Below, in pieces: positions 1 through 7,711 of a stretch of 64,000 nucleotides of DNA. The DNA comes from DASVEE01 sp036380735 (GTDB lineage: Bacteria > Acidobacteriota > Thermoanaerobaculia > Gp7-AA8). The stretch's first letter is position 1. Each line of letters starts with the position of its first letter. The DNA is taken from contig DASVEE010000035.1 in NCBI GenBank assembly GCA_036380735.1, positions 124,001-188,000 of the forward strand, read 5' to 3'. The position numbers and the translations under genes were made by a program. The notes under the pieces were generated by a model that worked only from the letters and a program-made list of their open reading frames with translations, was not told where the DNA came from and ran no database searches.

Positions 1-1038
1 GAAGCGGTAGGCCGACGGTTTGCGATGCGTCTTGCCGATCTTGACGTTGCGGCCGATCAGCGAGGCTTCGATGCGTCCGTTCACGTGCGCGATCGTCGAG
101 TTCTCCAGCACGATCGAGTTCTCGATCTCGCAGTACTCCACGGCGCAGCGCGTGCCGATCGAGGTGTAGGGGCCGACGTAGGCGTGCGTGATGCGCGCGT
201 CGCGGCCGATGATGGCAGGGCCGCGGACGATCGAGTCGATGATCTCCGCCCCCTCCTCGATCACCACTTTCCCTTCGATCTGGCACTCGCCGGTCACCGT
301 GCCGCGCAGGTCGCGCTCGAACGTGTCGAGCACCGTGCGGTTCGCCTCCAGCATGTCTTCGACCTTGCCCGTGTCCTTCCACCACCCTTTGACGATGTGG
401 GGATGGACGGAGTAACCGTTGTCGAGCAGCCACTGGATCGCGTCGGTGATCTCCAGCTCTCCGCGGCGCGACGGCTTGATCGCCTTCGCCGCTTCGAAGA
501 TGGTCTGGTCGAACATGTAGACGCCGACGAGCGCGAGGTCCGACTTCGGCTGCGCCGGTTTCTCCTCGAGGCGGAGGACGCTCGTGTTGTCCTCCGACAG
601 CTCCGCGACGCCGAACTGCGACGGGTTCGGCACCTTCGTCAGCAGGATCTCGCTGTTGCAATTCAGCGTGCGGTACTCCTCGACCAGCGGCGTGATGCCG
701 TGCTGCAGGAGGTTGTCGCCGAGGTACATGACGAAGGGAGAGTCGCGGAGGAAGTCCTCCGCCGTCAGCACCGCGTGTGCGAGTCCCTTCGGCGCGTCCT
801 GCTCGATGTAGACGATGTTCGCGCCGTAACGCTTGCCGTCGCCGAGGAAGTTGCGGATGTCGGCGCCGGTCTCGGGGGAGACGATGATGGCGATGTCCTC
901 GATCCCCGCCGCCACGATGGCTTCGACGCCGTAGAGCAGGACCGGCTTGTTCGCCACCGGGATGAGCTGCTTGGCCGAGGTGTAGGTCAGCGGCCGCATG
1001 CGCGTCCCCTTGCCGCCGGAGAGGATGAGGCCCTTCAT
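1..1038 (-). CDS. rmlA: Glucose-1-phosphate thymidylyltransferase, long form (3' end cut by window)
   Basis: Nucleotidyltransferase that would join glucose-1-phosphate and dTTP to give dTDP-glucose, the first step to dTDP-rhamnose and related sugars for cell-surface polysaccharide. I translated the complement: it opens MKGLILSGGKGTRMRPLTYT, the nucleotide-binding signature G-G-x-G-T-R-(M/L)-R-P-L-T of this family, followed by the ALVGVYMFD and GWWKDTGK segments typical of it. The last third has isoleucine/valine-rich hexapeptide steps (left-handed beta helix), which marks the long form of about 350 residues; 346 are present, so only a few C-terminal residues are missing. An in-frame ATG eight codons upstream (1062) is possible; 1038 fits family length better. 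It lies downstream of lptD on the same strand, fitting envelope biogenesis. The closest alternative is another sugar-1-phosphate nucleotidyltransferase. Confidence 0.88.
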   Translation of the reverse strand, partial: MKGLILSGGKGTRMRPLTYTSAKQLIPVANKPVLLYGVEAIVAAGIEDIAIIVSPETGADIRNFLGDGKRYGANIVYIEQDAPKGLAHAVLTAEDFLRDSPFVMYLGDNLLQHGITPLVEEYRTLNCNSEILLTKVPNPSQFGVAELSEDNTSVLRLEEKPAQPKSDLALVGVYMFDQTIFEAAKAIKPSRRGELEITDAIQWLLDNGYSVHPHIVKGWWKDTGKVEDMLEANRTVLDTFERDLRGTVTGECQIEGKVVIEEGAEIIDSIVRGPAIIGRDARITHAYVGPYTSIGTRCAVEYCEIENSIVLENSTIAHVNGRIEASLIGRNVKIGKTHRKPSAYRF

Positions 1039-1080
1039 TTTCAGTTGCGTTCTTGCGGTCATTCGTTGCTTTCAGTCTTC

Positions 1081-1154
1081 ACGTTTTCCGTTTTCCGTTG
1101 TCCGTTTTCCGTGCTGCGCCTGACGGACAACGGAGAACGGAAAACGGAAAACGC
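1081..1154. repeat. 7-bp-unit hairpin element, copy 1
   Basis: Left arm is built of 7-bp units of the type CGTTTTC, right arm of ACGGAAA units; the two arms are complementary over about 30 bases around a short tip containing GTGCTGCG. It fills the gap between the lptD stop and the nucleotidyltransferase start. The same architecture and tip recur at 18545-18643 and 27400-27493. It may act as a transcription terminator or an mRNA stabiliser; no run of T follows it. Confidence 0.8.
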
Positions 1155-1163
1155 GTCATCAAA

Positions 1164-3386
1164 TTAGTGCGATCCGATCGTGCCGACGTTCTTGAGCGAC
1201 ACGGAGACGCCGTAGCTGGTGATGGGGCGCTCGATCGTGCCGAGACCGGCCTGGAACTCGTAGACGAGATGGCGGCGGAACTCGAGCGCGATGCCGTAGC
1301 ACGAGCCCGACCAGCCGGCGAGGAAGCGCTGCTCGAGGAACGAGCCGCTCTGCGCGTCGAAGTTGAGCTCCACGTCGGCGCGCAGCCGGTCACGCTTGAT
1401 CCACGAGCCGGTGTTCACGCGGATCTGGCTGGAGCCGTCGAACGACGATCCCGGCTGATTGAACGACGTGAACCAGGTGAAGCTGAGGTACTTGTCCGCG
1501 TTCTCGCCGGTGCCGACGAGGTTCGCCGAGACGTAGGCGGAGTCGATCTGGTGCGAGATGTTGCCGAAGCTCGCCGTCGCATCGAGGGTGAGCGTCTGGT
1601 ACGGGTTGACGCGCAGCGACGCGCTGAGCGGCGTGAAGCGATGCTCGCGCGGCGGGTCCTGGCCGGGGATCGGCTCCTCGCGCTGGAACTCGAACGAGTC
1701 CGAGAGGGCCACGCTCTGGCGCAGCGAGAGCGAGAGCACCTCGCGCGCGTTGCCGTTCGGACCCGCTTCCTTGCCGAGGAGGCGCTGGGTGATGCCGTAT
1801 TCGACGGAGTCGCGGACGAGGGGAAGGTACGGCGTGTCGACGCTGTCGAAGCGGATCACGCGCTCCTGCTCCTCCACCTCGGTCGTGTAGAGGTAGCGGA
1901 CGCGCGGCTCGATGACGTGCTTGAACCGGGAGAAGCCGCCCAGCGCACGGTTGAAGACGCGCGAGAAGGAGGGGCCGATGACCTCGACCTGTCCCTGCGC
2001 GTAGAAGCGGTTCAGCGATTCGTCGTTCGTCGGCTTGTTCGTCGTCTCGTCGAGGCTCGACGAGTACCACGTCTGGCGCAGCGAGATCTGCGGTTTCACC
2101 GAAAACCACGGCGGCGTGCGGAGCTGCATCGAAAGGGTGGGAAAGACGTCGGCGCGGAAGTAGTCCGCGTCGCGCGTTTCCTCGTCGTTCACGATCGTGC
2201 CCAGGCGAAGCTGCGAGGTCGACGATTCGAGCGAGAGGTAGAGCGGCGTCTGCCCGATGCGCTGCGGATACCGGCGGTACTGCAGCGACGGAAGCTGCTC
2301 GAAGCGCTGCCGGCTGTTGAGCGAGACCAGGTCGCGCCGGTCGGCCAGGATGTTCAGCGAGTAGGTCGGGCGGTTCTTCGTCAGGTAGGCCGACGAGTAG
2401 ATGTTGGAGAGCGTGTGCAGGCGGGGATCGCGGTCGTACCTGCGGAAGAAGTCGAGGTCCGAGTAGTCCTGGACGTCGACGACGCCGCGGAAGCCGCCGG
2501 GGAGGTTCTCCTGCGCATGCTGGTACTGGTACTTCCACTCCACGTCGTTCCGTTCCGGATTGTTGACCGCGTAGGCCAGCAGCTCGCCGAGCTTCACGTT
2601 TTGCGACGGGAGGTAGCGCAGGTTCACGCCGGCGCCGAAGTACTGCTCCGTATTGAGGTCAGCGTAGACCGTGGCGTCGGCCGACTCGCCGAACGGCATG
2701 AAGTAGCCCAGCTCGAGCCGCTGCCCGAACCGCGTCGAGAAGAGCACGCGCGGGATCAGCAGCCCCTGCGACCGCTCCCGCTTCGTCGGCCACACCAGCC
2801 GCGGAGCCCAGAAGATCGGCAGCTTCCGCGCATGAAACGAAAGGTCGCGCAGATAGGCGTAGTCATCCAGGTTGACGGTGGCCTCGCCGACATGAATCGA
2901 CCACGCCGGCCGGTCCAGATCGCACGAGGTAAAGATGCCGTTGGTCAGCTTGAACGTATCGTCGTCGACCTTCTCGATCCGATCGCCGGCGAAGTACATG
3001 GAGGGATCGGCGGTGGCGGTGGCGTTGAAGAAGGTGCCGGTCTTGGAGTTCAGGTTGTAAATGGCCTGGGTGGCGGAGACGCGTGATGGCCCCTGATCGA
3101 CGATCACGTGCCCTTCGGCTACTACGTCGCCCGTCTTCTTGTTGTGCGTGACCTTATCCGCCCGCATCTTGATGTCCTGGTACTCCAGCGTCACGACACC
3201 TTCCGCGATCGAATATTCGTCGTGCTGCACGTCGAGCCGCCCGCCAGGCTCGATGTTGATCTTCACATCCCCGCCTCCGGCTTTCGGCCCGGGCATCAGA
3301 CGGACCTGCGGCCGCTGAGCCTCGAGCGAGATGGCGAGCGGGAATACGAGCAGAGAGAGAAGGGCGAGCCGACGCCAGAGGTTCAT
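1164..3386 (-). CDS. lptD: LPS-assembly outer-membrane protein LptD
   Basis: 740 residues. LptD forms, with LptE, the outer-membrane translocon that places lipopolysaccharide in the outer leaflet. The N-terminus MNLWRRLALLSLLVFPLAIS is a signal peptide ending near LEAQ. Residues about 35-125 form an OstA/LptA-like beta-jellyroll domain (repeated xxxADKVTxNxKTGDVVAEGxV pattern), followed by the LptD barrel with the family phrases FWAPRLVWPTKRERSQGLLIPR and LELGYFMPFGESADATVYAD, and many aromatic beta-strands to the C-terminus. The open frame continues upstream to 3773, but only the start at 3386 gives a signal peptide, and upstream sequence overlaps a convincing gene on the other strand. I do not see the conserved disulphide cysteines of the E. 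coli protein; only one Cys pair candidate lies in the barrel region. Role is from family knowledge. Confidence 0.9.
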   Translation of the reverse strand: MNLWRRLALLSLLVFPLAISLEAQRPQVRLMPGPKAGGGDVKINIEPGGRLDVQHDEYSIAEGVVTLEYQDIKMRADKVTHNKKTGDVVAEGHVIVDQGPSRVSATQAIYNLNSKTGTFFNATATADPSMYFAGDRIEKVDDDTFKLTNGIFTSCDLDRPAWSIHVGEATVNLDDYAYLRDLSFHARKLPIFWAPRLVWPTKRERSQGLLIPRVLFSTRFGQRLELGYFMPFGESADATVYADLNTEQYFGAGVNLRYLPSQNVKLGELLAYAVNNPERNDVEWKYQYQHAQENLPGGFRGVVDVQDYSDLDFFRRYDRDPRLHTLSNIYSSAYLTKNRPTYSLNILADRRDLVSLNSRQRFEQLPSLQYRRYPQRIGQTPLYLSLESSTSQLRLGTIVNDEETRDADYFRADVFPTLSMQLRTPPWFSVKPQISLRQTWYSSSLDETTNKPTNDESLNRFYAQGQVEVIGPSFSRVFNRALGGFSRFKHVIEPRVRYLYTTEVEEQERVIRFDSVDTPYLPLVRDSVEYGITQRLLGKEAGPNGNAREVLSLSLRQSVALSDSFEFQREEPIPGQDPPREHRFTPLSASLRVNPYQTLTLDATASFGNISHQIDSAYVSANLVGTGENADKYLSFTWFTSFNQPGSSFDGSSQIRVNTGSWIKRDRLRADVELNFDAQSGSFLEQRFLAGWSGSCYGIALEFRRHLVYEFQAGLGTIERPITSYGVSVSLKNVGTIGSH

Positions 3387-3462
3387 GCGCGAGGGGGATT
3401 GTAGCGGATTGACATCGGCGCGCGGCGGACGCATACAGGTGAGTGGATTTAAGGAGAGAGAT

Positions 3463-3810
3463 ATGGTTGTCCGTGGCATCGGTCTGGCTGTGTTGCTCCT
3501 GCTCGCGACGGTCCCCGCTTCAGCTGATTTCTGCTGGCGCTGTGCCGGCGGCATGACGGATATCAACGATCCCAGCAGCGCCTGGGTGAATTGCGTGATC
3601 GAGGATAAGGGCGGAAAGGATTGCGACTTGCGGGTTTCGGGCAACACGACGACCTGCACGACGCCCGGCACGTGCCCAGGCCAGGCGGTGATGTGCGAGT
3701 GGTGGGAACCGAACTGCCAGCTCGGACGCAACAACGTTAAACCCCTGAAGTGGGAACTGGCCTCAGTTGTCATCCGGACGCCGCCGGACGTCCTCGTCGC
3801 CTCTCGGTGA
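3463..3810 (+). CDS. Small secreted cysteine-rich protein
   Basis: 115 residues; function not recognised. The start at 3463 is chosen because AAGGAGAG stands just before it and it opens a clean signal peptide (MVVRGIGLAVLLLLATVPA, cut near ASA-DF). The mature part of about 95 residues has eight cysteines (FCWRC, NC, DC, TC, TC, MC, NC), suggesting disulphide bonds outside the cytoplasm. Its stop codon overlaps the next start as TGATG, so the next gene is probably translationally coupled to it. It is divergent from lptD with 76 bp between starts. Only the export and the Cys pattern can be stated. Confidence 0.7.
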   Translation: MVVRGIGLAVLLLLATVPASADFCWRCAGGMTDINDPSSAWVNCVIEDKGGKDCDLRVSGNTTTCTTPGTCPGQAVMCEWWEPNCQLGRNNVKPLKWELASVVIRTPPDVLVASR

Positions 3811-5684
3811 TGCGTGCGCTAGCGCTGCTGCTGGTTTTGTCGTCCCCCATTGCCGCGGATGAGCCGTGGCTCTCCTTTCCCCGCGGCGATGCCGAGCTGC
3901 TCTCGCGGCCGCTGAAGCTGAAAGTGCCGGAGACGGTCCAGGAGCTCACGATTGCCGTGGGGCGGGAGACGAGGACCGTCCGGCGTGCCGAAGCGCTGAA
4001 GCTGCAGGGCCTCAAGCTGCCGGCGGGAAGCTGGCCGGTGAAGATCGCCGCGCCGCATCACCGGACCGTCACGTTCGTGGCCACGCTTCCCGGCGACAGC
4101 AAAACGTTCGTTCCCTCGATGGTCGAGCTCCAGCCGCTGCCGGTGATCCGCGGAGTCATCCGCGATCGTCATTCCGGTCAGCCGGTTCCGGGCGCCATCG
4201 TCCGCACGACTGACGAGGAAGAGACGCGCAGCGAAGCCGACGGGTCGTTCGCGTTGGAGGTGGCGAAGGCATGGCCGGCGCAACTCACGGTCGAGGCGCT
4301 GCCCTACGCCGCCCACCGCATCAACGTACCAGGGGTGCCGGAGGACACGAGGCTCCCCGAGGTTCTGCTCACGCCCGGCGGCGCGATCCGCCTCGAGGTG
4401 ACGCATGACGACGACCTCTCCATCGAATTCATTCGTTACCCGCGCAACGAGGAGAACCGGAAGCAGCCGAATCTCGTGCGGTATCTAAAGAAGGAAGAGA
4501 AGGTGCTGGAGCTCACCGGCGTAACGCCGGGCGGCTATCTGGCCGTATTGCGCGGACGGGGTCCTCTCGAACGCTACGCCGTCCGGCTGAGGGTTGAAGA
4601 TGGAATGACCATCGAGCGCTCCGTCGTCCTGCGCGACATCCTCCTGCGGATCGAGACGCGGCAGAAGGGGGAGCCGGTCGCCGCCTCTCTGAAAATCAAG
4701 CACGACCTGGAATGGGAAGCGAGCGTCGCAACAGGCACCGACGGCGTGCGCGAGCTGACAGCATGGCAGGAGGGGACGGCGTGGGTTCTGGCGGCGCCTG
4801 CGGGCAGTCTCGGCACCAGTACGACCGAACGAATTGGCGGCGAGGAAGAAACGTGGCGCATCGACATCCCCGACCGGCAGCTCATCGGCCGCATCGTCGA
4901 TGCCGAGAGCGGTAAGGGGATTCCTGAGGCACGGGTTTTGATCGATATCGCCGCAGCAGACAGCAACTCCCTGACCACGATGATGGCGGACGCGGAAGGC
5001 GTCTTTACCTTCGGTGGCCTGGACGTGGCCGAGGGGACGATCCGGGTGCACGCCCGTGGCTACCTCGAAGGCTCAATGCCGTTCCGCATCACGCGCGACG
5101 ATACCCGCCGCGAAGTGCGCATTCCGATGCGCCGCGGCAACCTCGTCACGCTCCAACTGGTCGATGCGTCGAGCGGGGCGCCTGTCGCCGACGCGATGGT
5201 CTATTCCACCGCGGCGGGTACGCCCACTTCCAGTGCGGCCGACGGTACGGCCAAGGTCATGATCCCGGGCTCGCAACGCACGCGTGTGTTCGTCGTACCG
5301 CGCTCCGGCTCCTTCACGCTGGTGGACCTGGAAGGGCGTGAGTCCGAGCTCCCCGTGCGCGTCGACGTCCCGGCCGGCGCGGCGCAGATCGTCATCCGCG
5401 TCAAGTCCGAGGACGGAGCGCCGATGCGCGACGTCAGCTTCCTCTTCCGCTTCAACGGCAACGTCCTTCCGGAGGTCGTCACGGGTGCGCTGGCACGGGC
5501 GCGGCGCATCAGCTTCAACACCGACGCCTTCGGCGTGCTCACGATCGATGCGCTGCCAGCCGGCGTCTACGACTTCTGGCCCTCCGTCGCCGAGCAACTC
5601 GTCACCTCGGGTGGCGCAGCGCCGATCCGCATCGCCGCACAACCCGGCCGCAATTACGCCGAGCTCACATTGCGGCAGCGTTAA
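3810..5684 (+). CDS. Secreted protein with several carboxypeptidase-regulatory-like domains
   Basis: 624 residues, signal peptide MRALALLLVLSSPIAA. Several beta-sandwich units of the carboxypeptidase regulatory-like (transthyretin-type) family can be read: VIRGVIRDRHSGQPVPGAIV (about residues 112-180), LIGRIVDAESGKGIPEARVL (about 355-430), LVTLQLVDASSGAPVADAMV (about 446-500) and a weaker last one near 535-610. Such domains are binding or structural modules in exported proteins; no peptidase or other catalytic domain is visible. The start is set by the TGATG overlap with the upstream Cys-rich gene, which suggests the two are made together and may act together. The exact role is unknown. Confidence 0.75.
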   Translation: MRALALLLVLSSPIAADEPWLSFPRGDAELLSRPLKLKVPETVQELTIAVGRETRTVRRAEALKLQGLKLPAGSWPVKIAAPHHRTVTFVATLPGDSKTFVPSMVELQPLPVIRGVIRDRHSGQPVPGAIVRTTDEEETRSEADGSFALEVAKAWPAQLTVEALPYAAHRINVPGVPEDTRLPEVLLTPGGAIRLEVTHDDDLSIEFIRYPRNEENRKQPNLVRYLKKEEKVLELTGVTPGGYLAVLRGRGPLERYAVRLRVEDGMTIERSVVLRDILLRIETRQKGEPVAASLKIKHDLEWEASVATGTDGVRELTAWQEGTAWVLAAPAGSLGTSTTERIGGEEETWRIDIPDRQLIGRIVDAESGKGIPEARVLIDIAAADSNSLTTMMADAEGVFTFGGLDVAEGTIRVHARGYLEGSMPFRITRDDTRREVRIPMRRGNLVTLQLVDASSGAPVADAMVYSTAAGTPTSSAADGTAKVMIPGSQRTRVFVVPRSGSFTLVDLEGRESELPVRVDVPAGAAQIVIRVKSEDGAPMRDVSFLFRFNGNVLPEVVTGALARARRISFNTDAFGVLTIDALPAGVYDFWPSVAEQLVTSGGAAPIRIAAQPGRNYAELTLRQR

Positions 5685-5739
5685 GGAGTGTGAGGGCTCG
5701 CCGCGGCGGCAGACGGACTCCGCGATGCCGTGACGCCAG

Positions 5740-6250
5740 CGCGGAAGCTGTGAATGGCAACGCGGAGGCCGTAAATGGCAGCGTGGAAGCCGTGAATGGC
5801 AGCGTGGAGGCTGTGAATGGCAGCGCGGAAGTCGTGAATGGCAGCGCGGAGGCCGTGAATGGCAGCGGGGAGGTCGTGAATGGCAGCGGGGAGGTCGTGA
5901 ATGGGATCACGGGGGGCCGTGAATCGCATCGCAGAAGCCATGAATGGCCTCCCGGAGCCGTGAATGGACAAGGCGGAAGCCGTGAACGGCATCGCGTAAG
6001 CCGTGAATGGCATCGCGTTAGCCATGAATGGCAACGCGGCAGCCGTGAATGGCAACGCGTAAGCCCATGAATGGCAACGCGGAAGCCGTGAATGGCAACG
6101 CGGCAGCCGTGAATGGCAACGCGGCAGCCGTGAATGGCATCGCGTTAGCCATGAATGGCATCGCGTAAGCCGTGAATGGCACGCGGAAGCCGTGAATGGC
6201 AACGCGTAAGCCATGAATGGCACGCGTAAGCCATGAATGCCTCGCGGAAG
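5740..6250. repeat. 21-bp tandem array (about 24 copies), GCCNTGAATGGC dyad
   Basis: About 24 head-to-tail copies of a 21-bp unit close to GCGGAAGCCGTGAATGGCAA, with rare 20- or 22-bp units (around 6061-6066 and 6181). Each unit carries the near-palindrome GCC(A/G)TGAATGGC. The left half (5740-5920) is more uniform in the AGCG/GCGG part, the right half varies as GCGTAAGCC / GCGGCAGCC. It lies between two convergent genes. Because 21 is a multiple of three, both strands stay open for long stretches, but the encoded heptapeptide repeats look like by-products. About two helix turns per unit would place all dyads on one DNA face. Confidence 0.9.
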
Positions 6251-6278
6251 CCAAACCCTCCATCCTCCGCGCACACAT

Positions 6279-6316
6279 CCGTCCTATTCGTCCCATCCGT
6301 CCTATTCGTCCTATCG
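6279..6316. repeat. 9-bp-unit element (GTCCTATTC arm), single arm
   Basis: Four consecutive 9-bp steps of the type GTCCTATTC / GTCCCATCC. This is one arm of the inverted element found complete elsewhere (23543-23736, 30527-30642, 49084-49147); no complementary arm is seen nearby. It lies in the convergent gap beside the 21-bp array. The remaining bases to 6422 hold nothing I can name. Confidence 0.8.
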
Positions 6317-6422
6317 TGAATTGCCCGCCGGAAGGCGCAAACCGTGGCCGCATCCGCTGGGGGGACGCTGACGTTGCCGGTTCACGGCCGCGTGGCGCAG
6401 CCAGGCCGCACCTGCGCCGCCG

Positions 6423-7133
6423 TCACGACGCGCGCACGATGAAGGTGTGGGTGCCGACCTGCTCCACGGTTTCCCCGCGGATGCCGTACAGAACCACCTC
6501 GTACTGGCCCGGCGGCAGGTTGTGCGGGATGGTCACGGCGAGGCTGTCGCCAGCGGGGTGGGGAAGGCGGCGGCTGCGCCACGGAGCGGCGGCACCCCGA
6601 AGCTCGACCTGATACTGCTCGTAGTCCGGCGCGACCGGCACCGTGAGCGTGACGCGACGGCCGCTCGCGATCGCCGGCACGACCGGCGCACCGCGGCGGT
6701 TCTGGAACTCGATGGCCTCGTTCGCCTGCGGCTCCCCGAGCTCGGAGCGCGCTCTCCAGAGCAAGCCTCCGAACACCAGTGCCAGCATCGCCGCCAGTGC
6801 CGTGGTCGTGCGCCAGAACTGCAGCACCTTCCCTTCGGGCGGACGCGCGCCGGCATGGACGTCCCGCCGCAACCGCTCCCACTGCCGGGCCAGCTCGTCC
6901 GGCGGAAGGTAGTCGGGGTCGTCCGGCTTCACCTCCTCGGGGAAAGGCTGCGCCAGGGCCTGGGCGAGGTCGGGGTAATGGGCGAGCGCTTCGCGCACTC
7001 GTGCGGCCCGGTCGGGGGGCAGCTCTCCGTTCGAGTAGGCCAGCAGTTCTTCATCGGAGGGCAGCGGCGGCGGCGAGCCGGCTGCTTCCCTCGTCGCGTG
7101 ACGGGGGGCGTCACTTTCGGTTTTCCTGATCAT
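6423..7133 (-). CDS. Single-pass membrane protein, probable anti-sigma factor
   Basis: 236 residues. Hydrophilic N-terminal part (1-105) with LPSDEELLAYSNGELPPDRA, which resembles the start of zinc-less anti-sigma domains, then one membrane segment (ALAAMLALVFGGLLW, about 110-127) and a periplasmic beta-rich domain to the end. No HxxxCxxC zinc motif is present. Its ATG overlaps the stop of the ECF sigma gene by 4 bp (ATGA), the usual coupling of sigma and anti-sigma factors. The reading is therefore from topology and context; a sensor or accessory protein for the sigma factor is the alternative. Confidence 0.7.
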   Translation of the reverse strand: MIRKTESDAPRHATREAAGSPPPLPSDEELLAYSNGELPPDRAARVREALAHYPDLAQALAQPFPEEVKPDDPDYLPPDELARQWERLRRDVHAGARPPEGKVLQFWRTTTALAAMLALVFGGLLWRARSELGEPQANEAIEFQNRRGAPVVPAIASGRRVTLTVPVAPDYEQYQVELRGAAAPWRSRRLPHPAGDSLAVTIPHNLPPGQYEVVLYGIRGETVEQVGTHTFIVRAS

Positions 7134-7672
7134 TGTTCATCCTCCGGGAACGTGTCGTCTCCCAGCCGGGCTCGCAGGAGCCTTTTGGCGTCGCGGATGC
7201 GCGACTTCACGGCCTCGACACTGATCCCGAGCTTCGCAGCGATCTCCTCATACGAGGCGTCTTCCAGACGCAGCTCGATGCATTGTCGCTGCCCCTCGGG
7301 CAGTTGCGCGATGGCGTCGTGCAGCCGCTTCTTCCGCAGTTCAAGTTGCTGTCGTTGGGCGTAATCGGGCGCGGCGAGCGACGGAAGCTCGGGCGCGATC
7401 GCCGGCGCTTCGATGTCCACCGTCTTCGCGCCGCGCTTGGCGGTCTTGTTACCGCGATACCAGTTCAGGAAGACGCTGCGGGCGATGGCGAAGAGAAACG
7501 GCACCTCGTTCTCGTTGCGCAACGTGTGCAGCTTCTCGTAGAAGCGCCTGAAGGTGTCCTGGGAGAGGTCGTGGGCCTCGTCGTCGGCCACCCGGCAGCC
7601 ACGGAAGTACTTGTAAACGCGGGCGTAATAGCGGCGATAAGCGGCTTCGAATCGTTCGTCCCGATCGCTCAT
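7130..7672 (-). CDS. ECF-type RNA polymerase sigma factor
   Basis: 180 residues, normal for an ECF (group 4) sigma factor. Region 2 is visible at about residues 8-75 (RYYARVYKYFRGC, DLSQDTFRRFYEKL, the -10 binding part) and region 4 at about 113-168 (IAQLPEGQRQCIELRLEDAS followed by the helix-turn-helix SYEEIAAKLGISVEAVKSRI). The frame is open upstream to 7894, but the start at 7672 gives the family length and lacks the proline/histidine-rich extension. The gene overlaps the putative anti-sigma gene by 4 bp and is divergent, with only 39 bp between starts, from the TPR-CHAT gene, which is a likely target. Targets are inferred. Confidence 0.88.
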   Translation of the reverse strand: MSDRDERFEAAYRRYYARVYKYFRGCRVADDEAHDLSQDTFRRFYEKLHTLRNENEVPFLFAIARSVFLNWYRGNKTAKRGAKTVDIEAPAIAPELPSLAAPDYAQRQQLELRKKRLHDAIAQLPEGQRQCIELRLEDASYEEIAAKLGISVEAVKSRIRDAKRLLRARLGDDTFPEDEQ

Positions 7673-7711
7673 CGTCCCATCCTGCTTCCAACCGTGTATC
7701 TTAGTTGACCC

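Noticed and set aside
1053..3086. Long open frame (677 codons) on the + strand across lptD
   Set aside because: Arg/Val/Asp-rich translation typical of the antisense of a GC-rich gene; lptD on the other strand has signal peptide and family motifs.
5740..6250. CRISPR array
   Set aside because: Direct head-to-tail units without unique spacers, 21-bp period, no cas gene. The same holds for 47320-47570.
5690..6274. Open frames on both strands through the 21-bp array (AEAVNGS and RCHSRLP heptapeptides)
   Set aside because: Openness follows from a 21-bp period; no convincing start, signal or ribosome site.
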